Below are positions 15,225-26,617 of a stretch of DNA of 64,000 nucleotides, piece by piece. The stretch covers positions 1,364,001 through 1,428,000 of the forward strand of contig NZ_JACCBB010000001.1 in the NCBI RefSeq assembly GCF_013409345.1. Direction: 5' to 3'. Both the position numbers and the translations under genes were made by a program. The notes under the pieces were generated by a model. That model searched no databases. It was not told where the DNA came from and worked only from the letters and a program-made list of their open reading frames with translations. The DNA comes from Kineococcus aurantiacus. Its GTDB lineage: Bacteria; Actinomycetota; Actinomycetes; Actinomycetales; Kineococcaceae. Numbering within the stretch: the first letter of the stretch is position 1; every line of letters starts with the position of its first letter.

Positions 15225-16241
15225 TCAGAGGTCGGCGGGGACGGTGGCGGGGTCGCCGTCGGCGGCGGCCGCGAGCGCCGGGACGGCCCGTTCGATGGCG
15301 AACGGCAGCGACAGGGGGCTGGAGAACCCCAGGGCGCCGGCGAAGTCGTCGGCGAAGGTGGGGACGTAGACGGTGCGGTTCTCGGTGACGACCGCCAGGC
15401 GGGCGGCGGCGGCGTTCTGGGCGAAGTCGGCCCTGCTGAGCCCGAGGACCACGAGGACGTCGGTGTCGAGCTGGACGACCTGCTCCTCGCTGAGGGAGCC
15501 GGTCGCGCTGTTGGCGTCGAACCCGAACTGCAGGAAGAAGTCGCCGCGGGGGTCGGTGGCGTCGAGGGCGTAGTAGCCCTGGTTGTAGAGGACGACGCTG
15601 ACGGTCTTGCCGGCGAAGCCGGGGTTGGCGTCGGCGGCGTCGGTGAACTGCGCTTCGACGTCGTCGGTGAGCGAGCTCGCCTCGGTCTCCTTGCCCAGCG
15701 CCTTGCCGATCGCGGCGAGCTCCTCCTGCCAGGTGGCCGCGGCGGTGGTGGAGGCGTCCTGCCCGGCGGGGATGACGTCGGCGATGGTGGGGGCGATGGC
15801 GGTGAGCTTGTCGTAGTCCTCCTGCGTCATGTAGGAGTACGCGCCGATGATGAGGTCGGGCTGCAGCGCGGCGATCTGCTCGAAGTTCAGCTCCGCCTGC
15901 CCCACGGAGGGGATGCCGCCGGCGGGCAGCAGGTCCGCGGCCCACGGCCGCTTCGTGGAGTCGTAGTCGCCGAGGGGGGTGCGGGTGCCGACGGGCGTCA
16001 CGCCGAGCGCGAGGACGAAGTCCTGCTCGTTGTAGCCGACGGTGACGACCTTGGTGGGGGCGGCGGCGACGGTGGTGGAGCCGAGCTTGTGCTCGATGGT
16101 CACGGGGAAGGACCCGGGGGCGGCCGACGTCGTCGGGGACGTCGCCGACCCCCCGGTGGCGGTGTCGTCCCCGCCGCAGGCGGCGAGGGTGGTGAGGGCG
16201 CCGGAGGCGGCCAGGGCGGCGAGGACGGAGCGACGGTTCAC
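15225..16241 (-). CDS. Iron-siderophore ABC transporter substrate-binding lipoprotein
   Basis: A 338-residue FecB/FepB-type binding protein. The signal peptide starts MNRRSVLAAL and ends in a lipobox with the lipidated cysteine at residue 22 (LAACGG). The fold carries VVTVGYNEQDFVLALGV, LNFEQIAALQPDLIIGAYS and FADDFAGALGFSSP, as in ferri-hydroxamate or catecholate binders. The GTG at 16241 is the natural start for that signal. No permease or ATPase is next to it, so it must work with a transporter encoded elsewhere. The iron box just before the start indicates repression when iron is plentiful. Confidence 0.92.
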   Translation of the reverse strand: MNRRSVLAALAASGALTTLAACGGDDTATGGSATSPTTSAAPGSFPVTIEHKLGSTTVAAAPTKVVTVGYNEQDFVLALGVTPVGTRTPLGDYDSTKRPWAADLLPAGGIPSVGQAELNFEQIAALQPDLIIGAYSYMTQEDYDKLTAIAPTIADVIPAGQDASTTAAATWQEELAAIGKALGKETEASSLTDDVEAQFTDAADANPGFAGKTVSVVLYNQGYYALDATDPRGDFFLQFGFDANSATGSLSEEQVVQLDTDVLVVLGLSRADFAQNAAAARLAVVTENRTVYVPTFADDFAGALGFSSPLSLPFAIERAVPALAAAADGDPATVPADL

Positions 16242-16242
16242 G

Positions 16243-16261
16243 AGCCAAGGCTAGCCTCACC
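16243..16261 (-). promoter_or_regulatory. IdeR/DmdR-type iron box
   Basis: A 19-base site with the perfect core AGGCTAGCCT (16248-16257) and TnAGG-like flanks, read on the minus strand as GGTGAGGCTAGCCTTGGCT. It lies directly before the siderophore-binding gene, where an iron-dependent DtxR/IdeR repressor would block initiation. Gene function and site agree. Confidence 0.7.
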
Positions 16262-16368
16262 AAAGGTGTGGTAGGTCGCTCCACCGGTTGAGGTGCTGAT
16301 CACACCCGCCGAGGTCCGGCGAGGGACGACAGCCGGGCCGGTGACGGCGTTTCCGGTACGTTGACGGC

Positions 16369-17115
16369 GTGCCGGCCTTCCGCAGCGACGACCCCGCTCT
16401 GGCGCGGATGGAGCTCACGGCCGTGCCCCGCGGCAGCGCCGTCTCCGAGGTCGTCCGTCAGCTCACGAACCTGCTGTCCTCGGGGCAGTTCGCCCCCGGC
16501 TCCCGGCTGCCGCCCGAGCGCCAGCTCGCCGAGGAGCTGGGTGTGGGCCGTTCCGCCGTGCGCGAGGCGCTGGCCGCCCTCGACGTGCTCGGCATCGTCA
16601 CCGTCCGCCCCGGGTCGGGCACCTACCTGCGCGACAGCATGTCCGACCTGCTGCCGACCACCCTCAGCTGGGGCCTGATGCTCTCGGCCGAGCACACGGC
16701 GCAGCTGTCGGAGGTCCGCAGCGCCCTGGAGGTGCACGCCGCGGTCCTGGCCGCCGAGCGCGTCGACGAGGCCGGCGCCGAGGCGCTGGGCGCTTCCCTC
16801 GCGGCCATGGACGCCACGCTCGACGACCTGACCGCGTTCATCGAGGCCGATGCGCAGTTCCACGTCGTCCTCGCCCGCACGTCGGGCAACGAGGTCCTCG
16901 CCGACCTGCTGGAGACGACCCGCACCCTGCTGCGGCTGTGGGTGGGCCGCGGGCTGCGTCGCCGCGAGCAGGCCGAGGTGGCCTGCGCGGAGCACCGGGC
17001 CGTCTTCGACGCCGTCGTGGCCCGCGACCCGGCGGCGGCCGAGGCAGCCATGCGCTCGCACATGCGCACCGCGGGCGACCGGGTCGAGCACGCGGGCGGG
17101 CCCGACACCCCCTGA
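16369..17115 (+). CDS. GntR-family regulator, FadR/FCD subgroup
   Basis: A 248-residue regulator. The winged helix lies at about residues 25-90 (LLSSGQFAPGSRLPPERQLAEELGVGRSAVREALAALD is the family hallmark in pieces), followed by VRPGSGTYL. The all-helical FCD domain follows, with RSALEVHAAVLAAER, DAQFHVVLARTSGNEVL and EHRAVFDAV supplying the usual metal-binding Asp and His residues. The ligand should be an organic acid or sugar acid. The gene is divergent from the siderophore-binding gene and converges on nrdF; no obvious target is adjacent. Confidence 0.9.
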   Translation: MPAFRSDDPALARMELTAVPRGSAVSEVVRQLTNLLSSGQFAPGSRLPPERQLAEELGVGRSAVREALAALDVLGIVTVRPGSGTYLRDSMSDLLPTTLSWGLMLSAEHTAQLSEVRSALEVHAAVLAAERVDEAGAEALGASLAAMDATLDDLTAFIEADAQFHVVLARTSGNEVLADLLETTRTLLRLWVGRGLRRREQAEVACAEHRAVFDAVVARDPAAAEAAMRSHMRTAGDRVEHAGGPDTP

Positions 17116-17125
17116 GACGCGACGG

Positions 17126-17153
17126 ACCCCTCCGCGCGCGTGCACGGAGGGGT
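17126..17153. terminator. Bidirectional terminator between GntR gene and nrdF
   Basis: ACCCCTCCG (17126-17134) and CGGAGGGGT (17145-17153) make a 9-base-pair stem with a 10-base loop. It sits between the two convergent stops. Confidence 0.75.
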
Positions 17154-17175
17154 TCGCCGGGTCAGGCCGGGCGGG

Positions 17176-20331
<3,156 letters not shown>

Positions 20332-20335
<4 letters not shown>

Positions 20336-20730
20336 AGCGAGTCCAATCCTTCGCGCACGCGGCGCACGTCGTCGGGGGTCCCGAAGAGTTCGAAGCGGTA
20401 GAGGTGGGGCACGTGGCACTTGGCGGCGATGACGTCGCCGGCCGCGGCGTAGTGCTCACCGAAGTTGGTGTTCCCCGCCCCGATGACACCCCGGAGGTGG
20501 GCCCGGTTGGCGGGGTCGTTGAGGAAGCGGATGACCTGCTTGGGCACGGCACCCGCGCCGTTGCCCCCGCCGTAGGTGGGCACGACGAGGACGAACGGCT
20601 CGCTCACGTGCAGCGGCTCGTCCCGCGCGTGCAGCGGGATGCGCAGGGCCGGCCGCTCCAGGCCGAGCTTGCCCACGAAGCGGTGCGTGTTGCCCGAGAC
20701 GCTGGAGAAGTAGACGACGCCGGGTGCCAC
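20332..20730 (-). CDS. nrdI: NrdI flavodoxin-like protein
   Basis: A 132-residue flavoprotein that helps build the manganese cofactor of Nrd[20 protein letters not shown] at the N-terminus is the FMN phosphate loop, [21 protein letters not shown] the second loop, and [25 protein letters not shown] the third. The GTG at 20730 was chosen because GGAGG lies six bases upstream and the fold starts at once; an open frame extending further upstream is arginine-rich shadow. It is coupled to nrdE by GTGA. Confidence 0.95.
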
Positions 20731-20753
20731 GGGAACCCTCCGGGGGGAGCGGG

Positions 20754-20993
20754 TCAGACGGAGACGGCGGCCTTGGCCAGCGCGTCGATGCGGTCGGGGC
20801 GGAAGCCCGACCAGTGGTCCTCGCCCGCGACGACGACGGGCGCCTGGACGTACCCGAGCGAGCGGACCAGCGCGAGCGCGTCCGCGTCGACCGTCACGTC
20901 GACGACCTCGTAGGCCAGGCCCTTGCGGTCCAGGGCGCGGTAGGTCGCCTTGCACTGCACGCAGGAGGGCGTGCTGTAGACGGTGATGCTCAT
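20754..20993 (-). CDS. nrdH: NrdH glutaredoxin-like redoxin
   Basis: A 79-residue redoxin that reduces NrdE. The active-site motif is CVQC at residues 11-14, within [40 protein letters not shown] carries the cis-proline and the typical WSGFRPD segment that lets thioredoxin reductase, not glutathione, recharge it. It is the first gene of the nrd operon, behind a long upstream region with paired NrdR boxes. Confidence 0.97.
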   Translation of the reverse strand: MSITVYSTPSCVQCKATYRALDRKGLAYEVVDVTVDADALALVRSLGYVQAPVVVAGEDHWSGFRPDRIDALAKAAVSV

Positions 20994-21533
20994 CGGGTGT
21001 TCCTTCTTCCCTCGGGTCCTGTCGTGCAGGTTCAGCGTCGCCGGGGCTCCGGGGAGTCTCGGCTCGGGTTCCCGTCCTGCTGGGGTACTACGACACTACC
21101 CCTGGGGGGCGGTGTGGAAAACCACCACTACATGGTGTGTGACACGGTTGTGATTCGCCACCCGGGGCGAGTCGGGGACCGGGGTCCGGCCCGCAAGCCC
21201 CTGACCTGCGGCGACACCCTCGGCGGGGCCGTCTGGGTGACACTCGTCGTCATTAACGGACCACGGAGCGTGATCGGCGTGTCGTGTCGCGTCGGCGTGT
21301 CCTCCACAGCCGCTCCACCGCCGCACGGGCCTCGTCCACACACTCATCCACAACACCTGGGGGTCCCGGGCTCATCCCGACCCCAGATGTCGGGGTGCCC
21401 CGCACGGGGCGGCCGCCCGCTCCCTGGGCCCCGCGCGCCCGGTCGCCGCGCAGGGGTGCGGCACCTAGGCTCGGTGGTGGTTCAAGGACGGAGCCGCTCC
21501 AGGCGCCCAGCGCCCTCCCCGCGGAGGTACCCC
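20994..21533. other. 540-base region upstream of nrdH with NrdR boxes
   Basis: No gene is supported. An AT-richer stretch at about 21080-21145 carries the two NrdR boxes and is probably the nrd promoter, with about 100 bases of leader to nrdH. The part from 21160 to 21533 is also non-coding and precedes the small gene at 21534. Confidence 0.6.
21093..21140 (-). promoter_or_regulatory. Two NrdR boxes, 32 bases apart
   Basis: CCACTACATGGTGTGT (21125-21140) matches 11 of 16 bases of ACACTATATATAGTGT; ACACTACCCCTGGGGG (21093-21108) matches nine. Their starts are 32 bases apart, three helical turns, the spacing reported for NrdR pairs. The pair sits upstream of nrdH, so NrdR repression of the operon is expected. 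Confidence 0.65.
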
Positions 21534-21869
21534 GTGACCAGCGACCGCGAGCACCTGCCGGTGCCGGACTACGACCACCTGCCCCTGGCGTCGCTGACGC
21601 ACCGGATCCGCTCGCTCGACGCCCCCGGCCTGCAGGCCCTCCTCGAGCACGAGGAGGCGCACGGCCGGCGCGAACCGGTGCTGACGGTGCTGCGCGCGCG
21701 GGCTCAGCAGCTGGCCGACGGCGCCGTCCCCAGCGGTGGCGACCCGGCCGGGGCCCAGCCCGAGCACGCCCCCGCCCCGGACGCCCAGGGCCCCTCGGTG
21801 GTGACCGGCCCGCCGGTCAACCCGCCCTCGCAGGGCGTGCCCACCAACCCCGCCCAGCCGCGGACCTGA
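21534..21869 (+). CDS. Small conserved actinobacterial protein, function unknown
   Basis: A 111-residue protein from a GTG preceded by GGAGGTACCCC. Residues about 6-60 form a charged helical domain: LPVPDYDHLPLASLTHRIRS, then LDAPGLQALLEHEEAHGRR and VLTVLRARAQQL. I recall this short domain at the ends of several actinobacterial proteins, without known function. The remaining 45 residues are a Pro/Gly/Ala-rich disordered tail. No signal peptide or membrane segment. It is monocistronic, followed by a hairpin at 21879-21902. Confidence 0.75.
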   Translation: MTSDREHLPVPDYDHLPLASLTHRIRSLDAPGLQALLEHEEAHGRREPVLTVLRARAQQLADGAVPSGGDPAGAQPEHAPAPDAQGPSVVTGPPVNPPSQGVPTNPAQPRT

Positions 21870-21878
21870 CCCCGGACG

Positions 21879-21902
21879 GGCCCGGGACTCCGATCCCGGG
21901 CC
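21879..21902. terminator. Hairpin between convergent genes
   Basis: GGCCCGGGA (21879-21887) and TCCCGGGCC (21894-21902) pair with a 6-base loop, between the stops at 21869 and 21925. Confidence 0.7.
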
Positions 21903-21924
21903 TCAGACCCTCAGGCCCCGGGCC

Positions 21925-22350
21925 TCAGGCCGGGACGGCGACGTCGAAGACCAGGACGTCGGCCAGCAGGGGCCCGACGAACTCCTTGAACCGGGCGTGC
22001 TCGGGGTCGGAGAACGCCGGGTCCTCGACCACGGGGGTGCCGACGTAGTGGTTGCGGTCCCCCTCGGAGGCGAACGTCACGACGATGCCGTGGTCGAACC
22101 CGCCGTCCACGCCCTCCCCGCTGGTCTGGGGCCCGGCCTCGATCGAGACGATGTACGGCGCCCCGTCGCGCGGGGAGTCGGCCAGGGCCCGGAACCGCCG
22201 CAGCACCTCCTCGCGCTGGTCGGCGTCGACCTCGGGGCGGTAGCGGAAGAGGACGACGTGCCGGACGAGGCCGGGGCGGAAGTCGCGGGCGGTGAAGGCG
22301 GCCACGCCGACCTCGGCGAGCAGCTGCTGGACGGGCGCGGGAACGGTCAC
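21925..22350 (-). CDS. Dabb (stress-responsive alpha/beta-barrel) family protein
   Basis: A 141-residue Dabb protein. The signature is VRHVVLFRYRPEVDADQREEVLRRF at about residue 27, YIVSIEAGPQTSGEGVDGGFDHGIVVTFASEGDRNHYVGTPVVEDP, seen here in order, and FVGPLLADVLVFDV at the end. The fold is a dimeric ferredoxin-like barrel; members are either enzymes on polyketide-like molecules or of unknown role. GTG start at 22350, inside a region otherwise shadowing the next gene. It lies 45 bases from the LacI gene stop on the same strand and may be co-transcribed. Confidence 0.87.
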   Translation of the reverse strand: MTVPAPVQQLLAEVGVAAFTARDFRPGLVRHVVLFRYRPEVDADQREEVLRRFRALADSPRDGAPYIVSIEAGPQTSGEGVDGGFDHGIVVTFASEGDRNHYVGTPVVEDPAFSDPEHARFKEFVGPLLADVLVFDVAVPA

Positions 22351-22394
22351 GCGGCCATGCTGCCACCCGCCGCGCCGCGACCGGCCGGAGGACC

Positions 22395-23396
22395 TCAGGG
22401 GCTGACGCGCCGCCCGGTCGAGCGCCGCACCACGAGCTCGGGCTCGAAGACGATCTGCTGCGGCGCGCGCCCCTCCACCTGGGCCAGCAGGAGCTCCACG
22501 GCCGTGCGGCCGAGCATCTCCCGCGGCTGGCGCACCGACGTCAGCGGCACCGTGGCGGTCGCGGCGAACCCGATGTCGTCGTAGCCGACCACGGCCAGCT
22601 CCTCGGGCACCCGCACCCCGCGGCGGACGCACTCGTTGAGGACGCCGAGGGCCAGCAGGTCGTTGGCGCAGAACACGGCGGTGGGACGCTCGTGCGCCGG
22701 GGAGGCCAGCAGCTGCGCCGCGGCCTGCGACCCGGCCCGCACCGACAGCCCCGTCGCCTCCACGACCCGCACCGTCCCCGCCGCCCCGACCGCCTCCCGC
22801 ACGCCGCGCAGCCGGTCCTGCACCTGCCGCAGCGGCGCGGCGACCCCGACGTAGGCGATGTCGCGGTGGCCGGCCCCCACGAGGTGCTGCCCCGCCAGCC
22901 GTCCCCCCAGGACGTCGTCGACGGCGACCGAGGCCTGCCCGCCGCGGCCGGCGCCGCGGTCGACGAGGATCACCGGGGTGCCGTGGTCGCGCACCTCGGT
23001 CAGCGCCGGGCCGGGGGTGTCGTGCACCGGGGTCAGCAGGACCCCCAGGACGCGCTGCTGGTCCAGCCGGCGCAGGTGCCGGGCCTCGCGGTCGGCGGAG
23101 TTGGCGCTGTTGCACATGACCACGAGGCAGTCGTGCTGCTCGGCCAGTTCCTCGGCCCCGGCGATGACGTCGGTGAAGAAGGGGTTGGCCACGTCCAGCA
23201 CCACCATCGCGATGGTGCGGCTGACCCCGGCCCGCAGCTGGCGCGCGGACTCGTTGCGCACGAAACCCAGCTCGGCGATCGCGTCCTGCACCCGGGTGCG
23301 CAGCGCCTCCGAGACCACCTCGGGGCGGTTCAGCACGTTGCTGACCGTGCCCAGCGACACCCCTGCCCGCTGGGCGACTTCCTTGACCGTCGCCAT
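22395..23396 (-). CDS. LacI-family transcriptional regulator
   Basis: A 333-residue repressor. The HTH is at residues 3-25 (VKEVAQRAGVSLGTVSNVLN), with the hinge near ESARQLRAGVSRTI, then the effector fold with DVANPFFTDVIAGAEELA, VILVDRGAG and FCANDLLALGVLNECVRRG. The C-terminal part has VPLTSVRQPREMLG. No sugar genes are adjacent, so it may regulate a distant operon or itself. A weakly symmetric GTGACACGGTTCAC lies 85 bases upstream (23481-23494). Confidence 0.92.
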   Translation of the reverse strand: MATVKEVAQRAGVSLGTVSNVLNRPEVVSEALRTRVQDAIAELGFVRNESARQLRAGVSRTIAMVVLDVANPFFTDVIAGAEELAEQHDCLVVMCNSANSADREARHLRRLDQQRVLGVLLTPVHDTPGPALTEVRDHGTPVILVDRGAGRGGQASVAVDDVLGGRLAGQHLVGAGHRDIAYVGVAAPLRQVQDRLRGVREAVGAAGTVRVVEATGLSVRAGSQAAAQLLASPAHERPTAVFCANDLLALGVLNECVRRGVRVPEELAVVGYDDIGFAATATVPLTSVRQPREMLGRTAVELLLAQVEGRAPQQIVFEPELVVRRSTGRRVSP

Positions 23397-23480
23397 GTCC
23401 TCAACGTCCCACAGGTCCAGCGCGCGTCCGGTCCCCCGTCCGGCCGCGGGGCCGTCGCCGGGGGGACTGCCCGGGCCACC

Positions 23481-23494
23481 GTGACACGGTTCAC
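23481..23494. promoter_or_regulatory. LacI-like imperfect operator
   Basis: GTGACACGGTTCAC matches its reverse complement at 10 of 14 positions with a central CG, as expected for LacI-family sites. It lies upstream of the LacI gene that starts at 23396. Assignment is tentative. Confidence 0.35.
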
Positions 23495-23636
23495 CGCGGC
23501 GCTGCGAGTGTGGGACCGCGCCCCGGGGACGTCAAGCACACCGCTGCGGCCCCGCGCGGGGCCCGCGACACCCGTCCGGGGGACAGACCGGCACCGATCG
23601 ATCAAGCTCGGGCTCGTGGCCGCCGATCAGCCGGGT

Positions 23637-24563
23637 GTGAGCGACACCTTCCGCCTCGTGACCCGCAGCGACTTCGACGGGCTGGTCTGCGCCGTGCTGC
23701 TGCGCCAGCTCGACCTCGTCGACGAGATCACCTTCGTGCACCCCAAGGACGTGCAGGACGGGGCCGTGGAGATCACCGGCCGTGACATCCTCACGAACCT
23801 GCCCTACGACCCGCGGGCGCACCTCGTCTTCGACCACCACCACTCCGAGACGCTGCGCAACGCCGGCGCCGCCAACCACGTCATCGACCCCGAGGCGCCC
23901 TCGGCGGCCCGGGTCGTCTACGACCACTTCGGGGGTGCGGCGCGGTTCCCGAAGATCTCCGACGAGCTCATGCGCGCCGTCGACCAAGCCGACGCGGCGC
24001 AGTACGACGTCAGCGAGATCCTCGAGCCGACCGGCTGGACGCTGCTGAACTTCCTCATGGACTCGCGCACGGGCCTGGGCCGCTTCCGCGACTTCCGCAT
24101 CTCGAACTACCAGCTGATGATGCAGCTGATCGACGCCTGCATCGACTACCAGGACGTCGAGGAGATCCTGGCGCTGCCCGACGTCGCCGAGCGCGTCGAC
24201 CTCTTCCACGCGCAGGCGGCCCTGTTCAAGGCGCAGCTGGAGCGCGTCACGACCCTGCACGGCGACGTCGCGGTGCTGGACCTGCGCGAGGAGGAGACGA
24301 TCCACGCCGGCAACCGGTTCTTCGTCTACGCCCTGTTCCCGCAGGCCCGCGTCTCGATGCACGTCATGTGGGGCCGCGCGAAGCTGAACACCGTCTTCGC
24401 CATCGGCAAGTCCATCGTGGACCGCACCTCCCCCGTCGACGTCGGCGCGGTCTGCCTGGAGCACGGCGGCGGCGGGCACGTGGCCGCCGGCACCTGCCAG
24501 GTCCCGCACGAGGACGCCGAACGGGTGCTCGGCGAGCTGATCGGGCAGCTGCGCAGCCGCTGA
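23637..24563 (+). CDS. DHH-family phosphoesterase (exopolyphosphatase-like)
   Basis: A 308-residue protein. The catalytic DHH domain has RSDFDGLVCAVLL (DxD) near the N-terminus, FDHHHSETLRNAG (the DHH motif) and AVDQADAAQYD. A DHHA1-type C-terminal domain ends with LEHGGGGHVAAGTCQVP, the GGGH substrate motif. These proteins cleave phosphodiester or phosphoanhydride bonds in nucleotides or polyphosphate; the exact substrate is unclear. GTG at 23637 is chosen from homology of the first residues; another in-frame GTG lies 24 bases upstream. It is monocistronic. Confidence 0.88.
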   Translation: MSDTFRLVTRSDFDGLVCAVLLRQLDLVDEITFVHPKDVQDGAVEITGRDILTNLPYDPRAHLVFDHHHSETLRNAGAANHVIDPEAPSAARVVYDHFGGAARFPKISDELMRAVDQADAAQYDVSEILEPTGWTLLNFLMDSRTGLGRFRDFRISNYQLMMQLIDACIDYQDVEEILALPDVAERVDLFHAQAALFKAQLERVTTLHGDVAVLDLREEETIHAGNRFFVYALFPQARVSMHVMWGRAKLNTVFAIGKSIVDRTSPVDVGAVCLEHGGGGHVAAGTCQVPHEDAERVLGELIGQLRSR

Positions 24564-24767
24564 AGGTTTACCGTGATCGCTGCCGCGGTACCTGGTGGGT
24601 GCGGTGGGGCCGGGCGCCTGGAGGGGCGAGCGGAGTGGTGAAGACCGCTACGGCGGCGACCCGGGGTGACACCCAGACCGCCGGAACGCGCACCCGACCC
24701 CACCGCCCCCGGGGTTCCCCGGGCCGGGAGAGGTCCTCGACGTCGAGCACTCTCGCCGTCGTCCACC

Positions 24768-24803
24768 CACGTGGAACCGTCCACGCACGTGGAACCGTCC
24801 ACG
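24768..24803. promoter_or_regulatory. Tandem 18-base operator before an IclR gene
   Basis: CACGTGGAACCGTCCACG occurs twice head to tail (24768-24785 and 24786-24803), perfectly. Each copy contains the dyad CGTGGA-ACCG-TCCACG. It ends 27 bases before the IclR start at 24831. Two adjacent dyads suit an IclR tetramer acting as autoregulator. Confidence 0.6.
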
Positions 24804-24830
24804 TGCGTGCCCGGCGTCTAAGCTCGTCGG

Positions 24831-25643
24831 GTGGCGACCCAGGAGGACACCCCGGAGGCGGAGACCGGCCGGGGACCGGTGAAGTCGGCCGAGCGCACCG
24901 TGCACATCCTGCAGGCCCTGGCCCAGCCGCCCTACGTGCTCACGGTCGCCCAGCTGCAGGAACGCACCGGGTACCCCCGCTCCAGCCTGCACGCGCTGCT
25001 GCGCACCCTCGTGGACCTGCACTGGATCGAACCGCCCGCGACGTCCGGGCCCGGCGCCGGCGGGTACGGCATCGGGTCGCGGGCCCTGCTCACCGGGACC
25101 GCCTACCTGGACCGCGACCCCGCGCTGCCGCTGGCCCTGGCGGCCGTCGAGGCCGTGCGCGACGAGACCCGCTGCACCACCCACGTCGCCCGCCTCGACG
25201 GCCCCAACGTCGTCTACCTCGCCACCCGCGAGGCCGCCGACGCCCACCGCGCGCACTCGCGGGTCGGGCGGTACCTGCCGGCCTACGCCACTTCCCTCGG
25301 CAAGGCCCTGCTGGCCGAGCGGACGGCCGCCGAGCTCGACGCGCTGCTGCCCGCCGGGCCCTTCCCGCAGCTGACCCCCGACACCGTCGCCGACCGGGCG
25401 GCCCTCGACGCCGAGCTGCACGACGTGCGCACCCGCGGGTGGGCCGTGGAGCGCGGGCAGAACCTGCCCGGCACCGTCTGCGTCGGCGTGCGCGTGGAGT
25501 ACCGCATCCCCGCGACGGACGCCCTGTCCTGCAGCCTGCCCGCCGCCCTCGCCACCGACGAGGAGGTCGAGCGCGTCGCCGGCGTCCTCACCCGGCACGC
25601 CGCCCGGCTGGCGCGGGAACTGCGCGCCGCGGGAATCCGGTAG
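24831..25643 (+). CDS. IclR-family transcriptional regulator
   Basis: A 270-residue regulator. The winged HTH is at about residues 18-75 (SAERTVHILQALAQPPYVLT, ERTGYPRSSLHALLRTLVDL). The effector domain carries DETRCTTHVARLDGPNVVYLATREAAD, YLPAYATSLGKALLAE and VERGQNLPGTVCVGVRVEYR, read in pieces. Typical ligands are small carboxylic acids. It is convergent with the SDR gene at 25792; a divergent target is not evident. The tandem dyads just upstream suggest autoregulation. Confidence 0.92.
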   Translation: MATQEDTPEAETGRGPVKSAERTVHILQALAQPPYVLTVAQLQERTGYPRSSLHALLRTLVDLHWIEPPATSGPGAGGYGIGSRALLTGTAYLDRDPALPLALAAVEAVRDETRCTTHVARLDGPNVVYLATREAADAHRAHSRVGRYLPAYATSLGKALLAERTAAELDALLPAGPFPQLTPDTVADRAALDAELHDVRTRGWAVERGQNLPGTVCVGVRVEYRIPATDALSCSLPAALATDEEVERVAGVLTRHAARLARELRAAGIR

Positions 25644-25685
25644 GGCACCACCGGCCCCGACCGCTCCGGGTCCCCGACCCCGGCC

Positions 25686-25722
25686 GTGCTCGAGCACTTC
25701 AGTGACCGAGCACTCCGGTGAC
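25686..25722. repeat. Intergenic repeat, GAGCACT/GTGAC type
   Basis: The palindrome GTGCTCGAGCAC (25686-25697) overlaps two tandem 16-base units, CGAGCACTTCAGTGAC (25691-25706) and CGAGCACTCCGGTGAC (25707-25722). It lies between the convergent IclR and SDR genes. A related block occurs at 62936-62989. Confidence 0.6.
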
Positions 25723-25791
25723 CGGGTCCGGCGGCGGTCAGCGACCGGTGCCCGGCCCACGGGCCCGCCCCGGGCGGGGACGCCTCCGCCC

Positions 25792-26544
25792 TCACCGGCG
25801 CGCGCGGCTCGGGATCTGCGTCGCGAGCTTGCCGCCGGAGACGTCCAGGAGCGTGCCGGTGATGTAGCCCGCGGCGTCGCTGGCGAGGAACACGAGCAGG
25901 TCGGCGATGTCGTCGGCGCGGCCCCAGCGCCGCAGCGAGAGGGTGTCGAGCAGTTCGTCGGCCTGGTCGGCGGGCAGGTCGGCGAACCCGTTCATGGCGG
26001 TGGGGACCATGCCGGGGGCGTAGGCGTTCACGGTGATGTCGTACGGGCCGAGCTCGGAGGCCAGGACGCGGGTGAACTGCACCACGGCGGCCTTGGACGC
26101 GGCGTAGGCGGCGCTGCCGACGCTGGGGACGATCGCGGCGAACGACGCGGCGTTGAGGATGCGGCCCCGGCGGCGGGGTTTCACGACCTCCGCGACGGCC
26201 TGGCTGACGAGGAAGACCCCTCCGACGTTGACGTCGAGGCACTGCCGGAACCGCTCCCAGGTGAGGTCCGCGACGCGGCCGTCGACGTTGACCCCGGCGT
26301 TGTTGACGAGGACGTCGATCGTCCCGAACTCCGCGACCGTCGCCTCGACCGCGCGCCGGACCGAGTCCGGGTCGGTGACGTCGCACGCGGTCTGGCGGAC
26401 ACCGGGTTCCCCGGGGTCCTCGAAGGCGCGGTCGAGGGCGACGACGTGCGCGCCCTCCCCGGCGAACCGGTGGGCCAGCGTGCGGCCGATCCCGCGCCCC
26501 GCCCCGGTGACGACGACGACGCGCTCGGTCAGGTCCAGGTGCAC
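25792..26544 (-). CDS. Short-chain dehydrogenase/reductase (SDR)
   Basis: A 250-residue classical SDR. TGAGRGIGR near residue 14 binds the nucleotide, NNAGV near 88 is the structural motif, and Tyr-Lys in YAASKAAVVQF is catalytic with the preceding serine. The aspartate in ALDRAF after beta-2 suggests NAD preference. The C-terminus ends with GYITGTLLDVSGGKLATQ. GTG at 26544 is preceded by GAGGAG. It is divergent from a second SDR followed by an FCD regulator, hinting at a sugar-acid or alcohol pathway. Confidence 0.92.
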   Translation of the reverse strand: MHLDLTERVVVVTGAGRGIGRTLAHRFAGEGAHVVALDRAFEDPGEPGVRQTACDVTDPDSVRRAVEATVAEFGTIDVLVNNAGVNVDGRVADLTWERFRQCLDVNVGGVFLVSQAVAEVVKPRRRGRILNAASFAAIVPSVGSAAYAASKAAVVQFTRVLASELGPYDITVNAYAPGMVPTAMNGFADLPADQADELLDTLSLRRWGRADDIADLLVFLASDAAGYITGTLLDVSGGKLATQIPSRARR

Positions 26545-26617
26545 GGGTGAACTCCTCGGTGAGCGTACCGTCAATGAGCATACTGTTGAGTCAGAACCTA
26601 CGACCGAGGAGACCGAC
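26545..26617. promoter_or_regulatory. Compact divergent promoter of the two SDR genes
   Basis: The 73-base gap has a low-GC core (about 26565-26600) with CATACT (26579-26584) as a plus-strand -10 candidate, and its complement TATG-like on the minus strand. Short TCAA/TTGA arms (26571 and 26585 area) bracket it. It is the natural target for the FCD regulator at 27322. Confidence 0.4.

Noticed and set aside
16262-16368. FadR-type TGGT-N-ACCA operator before the GntR gene
   Set aside because: Only scattered half matches; no convincing symmetric site.
24568-24750. 60-residue frame between the DHH and IclR genes
   Set aside because: Arginine/proline-rich, no ribosome site, lies in a probable promoter region.
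24768-24803. Attachment-site direct repeat
   Set aside because: Copies are adjacent with nothing between and contain dyads; position before IclR favours an operator.
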